Notes: generated by a model not told the origin, from the letters alone. Shown: positions 13,611 through 22,609, counted from the first letter of the stretch. The stretch is DNA of 27,609 nt from Antrodiella citrinella (GCA_004802725.1 SGPM01000353.1:1-27609); one strand, 5' to 3'. Program-made: numbers and translations.

Positions 13611-14334
13611 ATGCCTCCCGTTTATGCTGCCAACGGTGACAATGTCTCCCCGGAAGTCGTCGAGGTCGTTTCCGGTCTAGCCGATCTCGCTTTCGGATGT
13701 GCTAGCGGTCCGCTCAACTGGCTCTACCTCAGCATGCTACTCCAGTTCCAAAACCTCCTCCGGTCGAGGAGAGAAGCAGTTCCGAACACTCCAACGATTC
13801 GACCACTGGGCGGAACATTTCTCATTACCAATGCCCCAGACATCATACTCCGAGAGTATCCTACTGAGTCTGAGCACCCGCTGTTTGACGCGCGTGGGGT
13901 TCGGTCACGAAGGGTGTTGGATCTCCCAATGTGTTGTACATACATCGAGAGCTGGCGGAGGCCTTCGTCACGCGCAACTTCCGGTGTGTCATATATCCTT
14001 GCTGGACACGCAGTTTACTAATTCAGGAATATCTTAGAATATGTTGAGAATATGCGAACAATTCTCAGCTTCCTCCTCACTGTGACGCTTCTCCATGCGT
14101 CCACTCATGTCCTTACGAATGCTGTCTTCAACCACCGATTGACCCCCAAAGGCCTCGGAGAGGATGACGACGGCAAGTCAGGGGAGTCGGGAAGGTGGAT
14201 CGAGAACATGCTTCTAGGAGGGATGCTTCAAATGGCATGGGTCAAGGGTGGGAAGTGGAACTTCCACCACCTAGTGCGGGTGGAAATCGTCATGTTTGAT
14301 GGAAGGGTATTAATGCGTAAGTATACATTCTGTC
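13611..14334 (+). pseudogene. degenerate copy of an HExxH (zinc metallopeptidase-like) family, motif mutated to HASTH
   Basis: From the ATG at 13611 a frame runs through LITNAPDIILREYPTESEHPLFDA, then must shift at a gcgcgc run (about 13890) to continue as WGSVTKGVGSPNVLYIHRE. The next part (MRTILSFLLTVTLLHASTH, then GLGEDDDGKSGESGRW and MLQMAWVKGGKW) is in a third position that the intron at 13984-14037 does not reach in phase. Each of these blocks matches, in order, the minus-strand sequence at 16851-17578, which keeps HECSH where this copy has HASTH (14094-14108). Loss of the Glu would abolish zinc-peptidase catalysis. A 56-bp intron could skip the first frame break, but it would remove the conserved block. 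I judge it a pseudogene. Confidence 0.65.
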
Positions 14335-14455
14335 TGCTTGTGCTCGAGGATGCGGTCTTGCCAGCGTTCCGAGATACCGCGAGTGTCCTGCGCGTCCTGA
14401 CATTCGTGGTCACGGTATTCGCTGACGAACTCGCGGAATGGTGGTATGGATCAGG
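14335..14455 (-). pseudogene. diverged fragment of the 5' end of the DUF2461-type gene
   Basis: This stretch aligns, in the same orientation and without large gaps, to 16300-16430, the first coding exon of the neighbouring gene. I counted about 73% identity over 71 bases, plus one small insertion. On the minus strand it reads TTNVRTRRTLAVSRNAG against TTNARTRKTPAVPRKAG in the intact gene. The position of the start codon is mutated and the rest of the gene is absent. It lies about 150 bp beyond the 3' end of the intact gene. Confidence 0.65.
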
Positions 14456-14607
14456 CTAGTCGACACGGTCTTCAGATCTTCAGAAGCATAACCAGTCCAC
14501 TGAAAAGTGAGTAAAAGCCAAAAGCTAAGATGTCGCTGGACAACGTATGTACATGTAACACAACCAAGTTCTCCATACGAAGCATCACTCGCGGACAACG
14601 CGCGACT

Positions 14608-16424
14608 TCACTCTTCGTCGTCTGAATTCTCTTCGTCTGCTTCTTCCACTTCGTCGTCGACGTCGTCGTCGGATGAGGAATCGGACGGTTGGATGGTCAT
14701 CATGTCGTTAATGCTACGACGGAAATCGCATTTGAGTTTAGATCACTGAGAATGCAAATCCATGAGGATGCACACTCACCAGTGCACAAACGGTCTCAGA
14801 ATCTCGATGAAAGATCCCAGCTCCGTCTTGAACTCTGGATCGAGCACCTGCTCGTCGGTGAACCTTTTCAAAGCGATCTCCGCTGAGTTCGCTTATCGAA
14901 ACGGACATCCTGAAGTCCGAATGCTTACCGATGTATCACCACGAACGAACGGAGCTTCAACAGATCAATATCCCTGATATAAAACCGCCTCAGCTCGATG
15001 TCCGTCACGCTAAAAAAATCGAGTCGCAATCCGCTGCTCACTTGTGCGTCTTGTCAATACCCTTCGGCGCGACCTTCAACGTATCGTCCATGCCAAAGAT
15101 GTTCTGCCGAAGCCCCTTGGGATGCGGCTTCGCTGCGCCGAAGAGCTTGACGAACTTCGGGTCGGATATGATCTTCCGGAACCGCGTTGACGACCGCAAG
15201 AGGTTGTTCCTGATTGTTTGGAGCTCATTTTTGTCTGGATGCCAGGCACCTGCAGCAATGAGAGATTGACCACCAGGGATGACTGTGTAATAGAACGTGA
15301 TGAGTACGAGCGTGTCGCTGGGAGTACATAACGCACGATAGACGTACCTGCACTGGACAAGATCGTGCGGGGTTAGTCACAACAGACCATGGAGTAGCTG
15401 CGAACGTACACATGATCTGGAGGGAGGTAATGAGACGAATCACGCAAACGAAACGGGGAAGTACGCACACCCTGCAAATATTCCTTTCCTACCACTCCGG
15501 GAGAAGCTCGCAGACATCCCCGTCTTGTACGGCGTCTTGTCGTTCTTGAAGCGAACCTACATGTCGCATAGTAAGACCTTCATAGCACAAGATAGAGCGC
15601 AAGACACGAGACTCACATCGTTGTAGATTCGGTGAACGACGTCTTTAGGAGGCAGATGTGGTACCTCGGGATCGTTAGCGATAAGGATGTCGGTGAACGT
15701 TTCGACGAAGTCCTTCCACTCCTTTTCGGCCAGACGATAGACGGGCTCTGTGAGAGTCCAAGTTAGTCAATATCGCATGTTGAGCTGCAGATCTAGCTGC
15801 ACCATTCAGTTTGAACCTAAGACGTTGCAACCATAGTCAGCCACAGAAGGTCTCTCGGTCCCAAATGCAGGCTCACCACTCTCGGTCGTTGCACTCAGGC
15901 TTCTTCAACTGGGTCAGAAAATCCAGAGTGTTCTGCGATATCTGACCAGGTGGAACTGCAATGACCAAAACACATTACGCATCCGAGTCACCACATCGAC
16001 GTAGGCACGTACCACGACCAGTCTTAGGAGCTGATACCACCACACCCACGACCTCCTGACCCTCGTCTAACTCCAAATCGTCCTCGTCGTCCTCGTCCTC
16101 GTTCACTTTCTTCTGCCTCGGCGAACTCTTCTTCTTCTTCTCCTTCCCGCTCACCTTCTTGGGAGAAGCTCTCTTGCGCTTCTTGCTCGGAGCCACATCC
16201 TCGTCCAACGCGTCGCTATGCAATGACGCGTCGTCGTCGGACTCGTAGGCATCGTCTCCCGCGTCGCCTGAATCAGGTTCAGAAGGTGCTACTTTGGCAG
16301 CCTTTCTGGATCTCTTGCTGATTGTGATGCTTGAGGTTGCGGTATTGCCTGCCTTCCGGGGCACAGCGGGTGTTTTGCGTGTTCTGGCGTTCGTAGTACG
16401 CGCTGATGAGCTCGCGGATGGCAT
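14608..16424 (-). CDS. DUF2461-type conserved protein with basic/acidic, nuclear-looking N-terminus
   Basis: Well-supported exons: 16424-16013, 15955-15877, 15816-15803 (14 nt), 15747-15617, 15556 to about 15471, a core exon from about 15282 to 14929, 14863-14780, 14713-14608. Residues 1 to about 137 are low complexity with acidic runs and two Lys-rich signals (KKRKR and KEKKKK), which suggests nuclear location. The conserved domain follows: FLTQLKKPECNDREWF, YRLAEKEWKDFVE, DVRFKNDKTPYKTGMSASFSRSGRKGIFAG, PGGQSLIAAGAWHPDKNEL, PHPKGLRQNIFGMDD and HRFTDEQVLDPEFK. This pattern is that of the DUF2461 family, whose function is unknown. The tail is strongly acidic. Splicing between IFAG and PGGQS (15283-15470) is unresolved: a 5-nt exon at 15348-15352 restores the frame, and other routes exist. 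A 69-nt in-frame stretch before DIDLLKLRSF may be coding or a poorly bounded intron. Confidence 0.8.
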
Positions 16425-16850
16425 GGTGAGCCACAATAAGATCTGTTTGTCTTTGGGAAGAAGTCGTACGGGTGAATGGTAGCTCTAAGCTGAGTATTGT
16501 TGTTTTGTGATGGTAGTTTGGGTTCAAGGTGCTGAGTCACTGCGAGCGCCGATCTTGCACTCCGATGTGCCAACCTCGAACACTTCATAACTATACACTA
16601 CGACATAGGTATACAGTGAAATAAAGTAGAGCTGGCAGCTAGTACCTTATCCCGCCTCGAGTAAGAGTATCGGTTTTCCATAAGCCTGCCAGTCGGCTGC
16701 GTAGAGAGATTGGGTCTGGCTTTGACGCAACGCAGCCCGTCCTATCACGAACATATTGATCTCGCCATGGTCGGACTTCCTCAGGTCAACGATACTTAGA
16801 CTGACCATCCCGTCAAGACTCGGGTAATTTCAAGTCTTCATCGACCTCAC
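16425..16850. other. spacer: upstream region of the DUF2461-type gene
   Basis: About 425 bp upstream of the DUF2461-type start and downstream of the minus-strand protease-like remnant. It should hold the DUF2461 promoter. No gene, RNA or repeat is recognised. Confidence 0.45.
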
Positions 16851-17578
16851 CTTGATTAGTGCATCCACAAACTTCTGCATGTAGGCTTGCGCTATAGATG
16901 TAGTCGCAGTGAGTATTTCAACAAGAGAGGTCCTAAAATGTTATACGCACGGACAACATATCGCTTCTCAACCTGCTTTGCCACTGCTCTCCCTTCTTCC
17001 ACGCCACTTCGATAGACCCACAAATGAGGAAGTCTTCAGTACGGCATCCAGATTCCAGATATCATATTTTTTTCGTTCTTGTCGTCGTCGGGTCGTAATC
17101 CGTTGGGGATCTCCTCGTTAGCAAACGCGTCCTTCGTCATGTGGCTGCATTCGTGCAGCAGAACAATTGCGAGAAGGAAGCTGATGGTAACGTGCATATG
17201 CTGGGAGGCGAAACCGTAATTAGTTCATAACTCCTTCGTGAACGATGATGGACGCACGAGATACTTCACTAACGCTTCAGCTAGTTTCGAACGGATGTTG
17301 ATGATATTCTCACTGCCGTTCTCTTTCACCACCGAACCCCAGAGCTTGTCTTCGTGACCTCTGTCAGAATATTTGGCAAGCACAACATCAGGGGTGTTGC
17401 CGAATTGAACACGGTCCCTCTAGTCCAACCGTGACGGTAAAGTTGCGGATTTCGCGGCGAATGAGTTCGTAAGCTCGCCATAGTGTGTATACATATGCCA
17501 GTCTCGTCGACTCCTGAGCGCTGATAGCATTGTAGACAGCATCGACTATCCGGGAGATAGCAGGACATGCATCAGCAA
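16851..17578 (-). pseudogene. frameshifted HExxH (zinc metallopeptidase-like) gene, HECSH retained
   Basis: Reading leftward: RIVDAVYNAISAQES, then LWRAYELIRREIRNFTV; a one-base frame break near 17410; VQFGNTPDVVLAKYSD; KLWGSVVKENGSENIINIRS; KLAEALVKYL; a good 60-bp intron (GTGCGT ... CCCAG); and MHVTISFLLAIVLLHECSH with HECSH at 17141-17155. GLRPDDDKNEKN is followed by a second frame break near 17062, then ESG and VAWKKGEQW. A last in-frame piece (AQAYMQKFVDALIK) lies near 16852-16891. HExxH is the zinc-binding and catalytic motif of many metallopeptidases; the exact family is not identified. The 5' side ends at an inverted-repeat element, so the start is missing. The order of blocks equals that of the copy at 13611-14334. 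Confidence 0.65.
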
Positions 17579-17702
17579 TTCCCGAACGGTGCTTTACGTG
17601 CTTGACAAGTGCTTTATATGGGCTTAACGGCAGAAGCGCCGGTCTAAAGCACCAAAAAGCACCCAAAAAGCACCAAAAGCACCATTTGGGGAATTGCTGA
17701 TG
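17570..17702. mobile_element. MITE-like element with ~27-bp terminal inverted repeats
   Basis: The left end catcagcaattccc (17570-17583) is matched exactly by its reverse complement at 17689-17702, and the match continues imperfectly through GGTGCTTT to about 27 bp. The interior carries four spaced copies of an aagcacc unit (17645-17684). The size (133 bp) and terminal repeats fit a non-autonomous DNA transposon. No clear target-site duplication is visible. It sits where the N-terminal part of the minus-strand protease-like gene should begin. Confidence 0.6.
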
Positions 17703-17867
17703 TGCCTGGATGGTCGCTGTGCTGTCATGACCGCTTTGTGGACGAACGAGGAGACACGTGTGTTACTCAATGTTACTGTGAGAATGTCGAATTCGAGAGG
17801 GCGTCTCTGGCGTCTCTCGGATATCCAGTCTGAGAAGCGCCCGGCGCTAGGGACTGTGAATCTCCAG

Positions 17868-18200
17868 CGAGAAGTGGAATATGCGATGAGAGATGTGTTT
17901 GAACTTGAGGAGCATCGTTTCTTTTATATGATAGTCCTCGAGACCTAAGACTGGCGTGTTATAGTTCTCGATGATACGTGGTGTAAGTACGAAAAGTCAT
18001 GTTTGGAAGCGCCACAACTTCTCAGATCTGTGGGAATACGACGTAAATTCGCCACGTGGATAAGTACTCGCAAGGCAAACAGTTACTGTACCTTCCTCTG
18101 TTACCAGACGTTCGATGTCTTCAGAGTGAACTCGTTCGAGAGGCTGGATGACTCTCGATGCCGAATTTTCAATTTCAAAGGGTTGCGTCGAGGTAGACTG
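17868..18200. repeat. left copy of a ~330-bp direct repeat (headless promoter/5' region)
   Basis: Starting at gtggaatatgcgatgag this stretch matches 19748 onward: the block around tttgaacttgaggagcatcg and the block around gcgtgttatagttctcgatg are nearly identical, and weaker similarity continues to cgaggtag at about 18190. The right copy spans the start and upstream region of the minus-strand gene 18491-19741. Here the start codon and the coding part are missing, so it is the remnant of another family member. Confidence 0.7.
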
Positions 18201-18490
18201 CCAAGTTTACAGTGAGCGGAAGACTCTGTCACGCGCCGACGCGACCGGTACACTGCCGCACTTGCTCGCGTACTGAATTCAAAAGATAACATTGGCCAGA
18301 AGAGCACGGTATATAACGGGTGGTATAGAATGATAGAGTCATAACACATAACGGTGAATAACGAGCGCGACGTCAGTACAGATACGGAAACAGAAAGCTT
18401 GAATGAGAAGCAAAGGGCTGCTTGAAGAGAGGTGTGGGTTGGAATGAGATGCGCGAATTGGAGGAGAATGAATGCGGGGTTCCGGGAACT

Positions 18491-19741
18491 CTACTTCTTC
18501 GCCGCTGCCGCCAAGTCTGCCTCCCTCTTCATCAAGTCCGCCTCCCACTTCGCCAAGGCCGCCTTCTTCTCTGCCACCTCCGCCAAGTCCGCCTCCTTCT
18601 TCTTTGCCACCTCCGCCAAGTCCGCCTCCTTCTTCGTTGCCAAGTCCGCCTCCTTCTTCGTCGTCCTCTCGTCGTCCTCTTTCATCTGTGACAGTGAAAT
18701 GTCAGTTATAATTGAAGATATCAGACATCCAAAACTTGTACTCACCTTCCGTACGGCCATATTCCAAGTTTCCTGGCTCCACCGTGTGGCGTCCCGAATG
18801 ACGGCCTCTCGCAGTTTCACCACTTGAACCTTCCAGAAACATCCAGCTCGACCAATCTCAACATACTCCATGTCGCCGTCGTTTCTCATCAGTGCCCGCC
18901 GCGCCACCTCAGTCTTGTTGTCTGCCAGCACCTGTTTCCGGATCAAGATGTCGAGGCTCTCGAAGAGGAGCGTGACAAGGATGGAGGCGAACCAATAGCA
19001 TTGATGATAGAGGACCGAGTACATCGGGTCCATCATATTGATGGAATATGCGATATAGGTGAACTGGAGGAGGGAGAGTTTGAGCGAAGTGACGTCCATC
19101 GCCAACATGACCTCATTCTCGGGGGGAGGGCCGGGGAGCTTCCTGGCACAGTCGTGAGCGCGGATGAATGCGTTGACGGAGGATGATATGGAATTGAATG
19201 AGGAAACGGAGATACTCGACCCGCCTGTCTGGTGGGCGTACAGAACTGACTTGGGTTGGGCCAACTCGCTGTCAACCTGAGCGACCCCTACCAGCCGATC
19301 CTCGGTCACACCATCATCCGCGACGGCGGTCGCAGCAGCCTCGGCGACGTAAGAACCACCCGCAGGTGCCGGGCTCGCGCCCAAGGCCGCCTTCACCTCT
19401 TTACTATCGTCCTTGATGAGAGGGTCAGGGCCAACGCCGAATTTGACACCACGGTCAAAGCAGATATAGACGGGCTTCTTCGGGTTTGTAGGATCCCGCA
19501 CCTGGACACCGACCCACTCGTGCTCGACAGAACCGCCTGATTTGCAGTGATACACGTTCAGGATTTGGTGATGGGAGTGGTATTCGCTGGGGCTGAGGCG
19601 CAGACGAGCAGCCTGGAAAATGGTGAGTTCGAGGAGATGGTGAGCGTATTCTGCAATGGTGGTGTTGGCGGGAGGCACCAGCGTGGTAGTACTCTTGACC
19701 TGTTGAGGAGGATATGCGAAGTCGGATTCAGATGTAGCCAT
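18491..19741 (-). CDS. unrecognised protein with Ala/Lys-rich coiled-coil tail
   Basis: Two exons: 19741-18746 and 18685-18491, encoding 396 residues. The 60-bp intron has a GTGAGT donor, an aactgac branch-like site and a CACAG acceptor; it is a multiple of three without a stop, so its retention gives a longer in-frame form of 416 residues. I do not recognise the family. The N-terminal half contains a compact region (EWVGVQVRDPTNPKKPVYICFDRG) and a Ser-rich linker; a moderately hydrophobic stretch (about residues 225-275) includes LLQFTYIAYSINMMDPMY. The tail repeats a KKEADLA unit at least five times and should form a coiled coil. The start at 19741 (MATSESDF) is preferred over an in-frame ATG 48 nt upstream. 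The promoter and 5' region are duplicated at 17868-18200. Confidence 0.6.
   Translation of the reverse strand: MATSESDFAYPPQQVKSTTTLVPPANTTIAEYAHHLLELTIFQAARLRLSPSEYHSHHQILNVYHCKSGGSVEHEWVGVQVRDPTNPKKPVYICFDRGVKFGVGPDPLIKDDSKEVKAALGASPAPAGGSYVAEAAATAVADDGVTEDRLVGVAQVDSELAQPKSVLYAHQTGGSSISVSSFNSISSSVNAFIRAHDCARKLPGPPPENEVMLAMDVTSLKLSLLQFTYIAYSINMMDPMYSVLYHQCYWFASILVTLLFESLDILIRKQVLADNKTEVARRALMRNDGDMEYVEIGRAGCFWKVQVVKLREAVIRDATRWSQETWNMAVRKVSTSFGCLISSIITDISLSQMKEDDERTTKKEADLATKKEADLAEVAKKKEADLAEVAEKKAALAKWEADLMKREADLAAAAKK
18500..18670. repeat. degenerate tandem repeat encoding KKEADLA units
   Basis: On the plus strand, ccgcctccttcttc-type units of about 21-39 nt recur, separated by gccaag. 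On the coding (minus) strand they give repeated KKEADLA and AEVAKK peptides in the C-terminus of the minus-strand gene. Slippage could change the number of units. Confidence 0.7.
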
Positions 19742-20050
19742 GTTGGAGTGGAATACGCGATGAAGGATGTGTTTGAACTTGAGGAGCATCGTGTCTCTTA
19801 TACTATAGTCCTCGAGATCTAAGAATGGCGTGTTATAGTTCTCGATGGTACGTGGTGCAAGTGCAAACAGTTATGTTGGGAGGCGCCACAGTCGGATCTG
19901 CACTTGCCATCTGTGGGCATACGTAAATACGCCACGTGGATAGTTGGAACGTGTTGTTCACCTTTATGGTATGTTCGAACTCTTCGGAGGGCTGTGATTC
20001 ACGAGGATCGATGAATTCTGGAATTGAACCCTCAAAGTGCAGCTGGAGGT
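19740..20050. repeat. right copy of the ~330-bp direct repeat (promoter and start of the 18491-19741 gene)
   Basis: Matches 17868-18200 in the same orientation, strongest over the first 120 bases and again around gtaaatacgccacgtggata. It holds the immediate upstream region of the minus-strand gene. A cacgtg E-box (19932-19937) is kept in both copies (18053-18058 on the left). Confidence 0.65.
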
Positions 20051-20698
20051 AGGGATGGAAAGACGATCAAAGCTCAAGACGGTAGAACGCGTACACCCGA
20101 TAAGTAGACGCTCGCAGCGTGACTCGAGTCGATTCCGAATTGAGAACAAACAATGGATTTGCATGAAGTTCGAACACGGCCGATCCAACAATCCGGACAT
20201 ACAGTGCTACGTGGAAATCTGACACCGGTGACTATAGATACAGTTCGAGCAACAAAGGTCCAATGGGAGATATCATCCAGATTCATCGGCCGCACATTCC
20301 ACGGTCCACCCCAAATATGTTCCCAGTGAATTCAACCCCGCAGACGGTCCATCCAGAGGTGTCTTTCCTTGCGTATCCAAGCTTCTCCCATGTATCAAGA
20401 TTACAAGAGAGCTCAGGGGTGTCGTTCTCGACTATGCAGAGCTCTAATTTGTCCGGATTTCTACGTTCCACCCCCAAGCACGTCATCGCAAGCGAAACGC
20501 GCATTGACCTATCACCAATTCCAAGCGCACAGCTCGCCTCAAACGCACACCCCACATCGAGAGCAAATACAGTACAAGCCCGTCCCCATCCCACCACCCT
20601 AGTCGTGTCGATCCTCAGACCCCAGTGCCCAGCCGCCCAACGTCTGATTCAGTGGAAACCATCTAACTCACCGGTCCCCTTCAACAAGCTACAGCTTC
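20051..20698. other. region 5' of the tyrosine recombinase remnant
   Basis: An open frame at 20263-20724 (plus) encodes a Ser/Pro-rich 153-residue sequence with no motif. It could be the low-complexity leader of the recombinase in a shifted frame, but it does not join in frame to the recognisable domain. Otherwise nothing is recognised. Confidence 0.3.
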
Positions 20699-20989
20699 AG
20701 ATTTCATTCGTCATGGGCGGATAGCACGTTGGGGACATATGGCGCCGGTTTACTAGCATTCCACACATTCTGCGACAAGTACGACATTCCAGAAGACGAA
20801 CGCGCACCGGCAACATCTGACCTGATGGCATCTTTTGTTGCAACGCTGGCGGGATTACATGCCGGTTCCACCATCCGTAACTACTTCAGTGGTGTTCGCA
20901 CCTGGCACATCCTTCACAGACTGCCTTGGGACCTTAACGAGCTAACAATGGACTGTTGGAGCAGCCTTGCGTGGGCAGCACCGCTTACC
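20699..20989 (+). pseudogene. N-terminal core-binding domain of a fungal tyrosine recombinase, interrupted
   Basis: The frame SSWADSTLGTYGAGLLAFH followed by FCDKYDIPEDERAPAT and a LAGLHAGSTIRNYFSGVRTWH motif is the SAM-like core-binding domain seen in many agaricomycete tyrosine-recombinase (DNA breaking-rejoining) proteins of mobile elements. A frame break follows ELTM; in the new frame TVGAALRGQHRLT resembles the next family segment. The sequence ends exactly where the copia LTR begins (20990), so the catalytic domain with the R-H-R-Y residues is absent from the window. Confidence 0.65.
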
Positions 20990-21231
20990 TGAGAGGTGTG
21001 TATGAGAGAGGCTTGCGACTTGTAGAATAGGTCTGTAAAACTGTATGGATTGGGGGCGCAAGAGGCTGCCCTTATATACATGTACGAAGTAGTTTACATA
21101 AGCCATATTACCATATATGTTGCATAGGGACTTCGTACTGGCGTTGAGTACGCTGAGTCATAGCTGTGCCATAAGGGCTCAGTTCTACATGATCCGGACT
21201 ATGCCCGCAGTACGGGCTGTGCCGTTCAACA
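20990..21231 (-). repeat. 3' LTR of the older copia element
   Basis: Read on the minus strand it starts TGTTGAAC at 21231 and ends CTCTCA at 20990 (242 bp), with the standard TG...CA ends. A TATA-like box (tgtatataag, 21071-21080) lies inside. A polypurine tract precedes it (21232-21242), as expected for a 3' LTR. The 5-base target flank on the outer side is ttacc (20985-20989); the other flank is not in the window. Confidence 0.8.
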
Positions 21232-22337
21232 CTCCCCCTCGCTAAGTGCCGCTACGTGAGCGCTCTTAGCGTTCTTAGGTGAATAGAATNCAAGCCCTAA
21301 TAGACCTCTGAACTTGAGGAATTTGACATGGCCCAAGTTCTTGGTGAACATATCTGCGGGATTGTCGTTCCCTTCAATGTAGAAGAGTTCAACAGCACCA
21401 GATTGTACAACATCGCGAATGAAGTGATAGCGAATGTCAACGTGCTTNGATCGGNGTTCCTGAACAGGATTTGACGCCATGAATATTGATCCTTGATTGT
21501 CACCGCAAATATATGGTGTTCAGCTTGTAATAAAGTTCTCCAAGGAGAGACTTAATCCATAAGACTTGCTTGCAGCAATCACCGAGTGCATAGTACTCAG
21601 CTTCCGTAGAAGACTGTGCAACAGATTTCTGCATACGGGACTGCCAGCTGAAAATGCCGCCAGCCAATTTAAGGAAGTAACCGGTTACTGATCGACGCTC
21701 GACAGGATCGGAAGCCCAATCTGAGTCGGTACATGCGGTTAATCCTCCCCCTGAAGTACCATCATATACAAGCGCATAATCTTTAGTGCCTAGTAGATAG
21801 CGGCAGATATAGAGCGCCTTGTTGAGGTGATCGGGTGAAGGGTTCGACGCAAAGCGTGACATGGTAGTGACTGCGTATGCAATATCGGGACGTGTGCCCA
21901 ACATGATGTACAGCAGTGAACCGATGACTGTCTGAAATCTTTGGCGAAGCTGGGGGTCAACTGGAGATGTATTCTCAACAGGACGATAGCCAGCTGGGAG
22001 TGGAGTTTGCGCAATTTTTGCATTTTGCATGCCAAAACGCTGCAGTACCTTATTCAGGTATGGTACTTGATCGATGAAGATCTTTCCCGCATCACGGCGG
22101 ATGCGCATGCGCAAGAATTCCTTGGTGTCACCCAAGTCTCTGCATTCCCATCGCTTCATGAAGTCAGCCTTCAATTTGGCAACAAGAGCCTTGTTCTTTC
22201 CACAGAATAGTGCATCATCAACGTAGACAACGACGAGCACAATGTCTCCAGTCTTTTTGTCTTTGAAGAGGAACAATCCGGCGTCGGACTTCAATCGGGT
22301 ACATCCGAGAAGTTCCATAGACTCATTCAGCGCTCGC
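21226..22337 (-). pseudogene. 3' part of an older Ty1/copia polyprotein (reverse transcriptase-RNase H)
   Basis: The minus strand encodes the C-terminal half of copia Pol: SDAGLFLFKDKKTGDIVLVVVYVDD (RT active site YVDD), a connection region with SLLYIMLGTRPDIAYAV, and an RNase H domain with DSDWASDP, SSTEAEY, CGDNQGS and KHVDIRYHFIRD. The frame breaks once near 21500, just before CGDNQGS, and three Ns lie in this part. The stop is a TGA inside the first bases of its LTR. Everything 5' of the RT palm is missing because the younger element's LTR starts at 22338, so this is a nested insertion. The lineage differs from the younger copy: both LTR and protein sequences are distinct. Confidence 0.85.
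21232..21242 (-). other. polypurine tract of the older copia element
   Basis: On the minus strand gcgagggggag sits directly before the TGTTG LTR start, the usual plus-strand priming site of LTR retrotransposons. Confidence 0.75.
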
Positions 22338-22481
22338 TGTTGGATTTCAAGCATTGACATTGAACGTCGGCGGCTGCGCCGTCGTATGTTATTTGAGCTG
22401 ACTCATTTTCATTTGTCATCATATTGTACCACGCGCGTAGCGCATGTCCGTATTCACAAACCCCCGCTGTTTCTCTTTGTG

Positions 22482-22516
22482 GGACTTCAGTCTTTCCTAT
22501 TCCTTGACTGAAGTCC
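22482..22516. repeat. perfect 11-bp inverted repeat in the LTR
   Basis: ggacttcagtc (22482-22492) and gactgaagtcc (22506-22516) pair perfectly around a 13-nt pyrimidine-rich loop. The right arm is repeated in the second direct-repeat unit of the LTR. It could fold in the LTR transcript or act as a protein site; the role is unknown. The same structure lies in the right LTR at 27255-27289. Confidence 0.75.
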
Positions 22517-22602
22517 TAGTACGTGATTCATTCTCATTCTCAGTGTACAATGTATTTACTCGCACCTCTAGACGCGTCCGCGCTCTACAGGTACTTACAG
22601 AA

Positions 22603-22609
22603 TATATAA
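22603..22609 (+). promoter_or_regulatory. TATA box of the copia LTR promoter
   Basis: tatataa in the 5' LTR, about 85 bp before the gag start codon. Copia elements start transcription inside the LTR downstream of such a box. The same sequence occurs in the right LTR at 27376-27382. Confidence 0.55.

Noticed and set aside
14340..14459. Plus-strand reading LEDAVLPAFRDTASVLRVL as the C-terminus of the HASTH gene, similar to a plus-strand reading at 16330
   Set aside because: Both are antisense to the first exon of the DUF2461-type gene and its duplicate; the similarity is explained by the DNA duplication.
17388..17666. 92-codon minus-strand frame as an intact small gene
   Set aside because: Its first half lies in the inverted-repeat element and its second half is one frame of the broken protease-like gene.
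20018..20034. Minus-strand ggttcaattcc as a tRNA B-box
   Set aside because: The flanking bases do not form a T-arm stem or an acceptor stem, so no tRNA can be folded.
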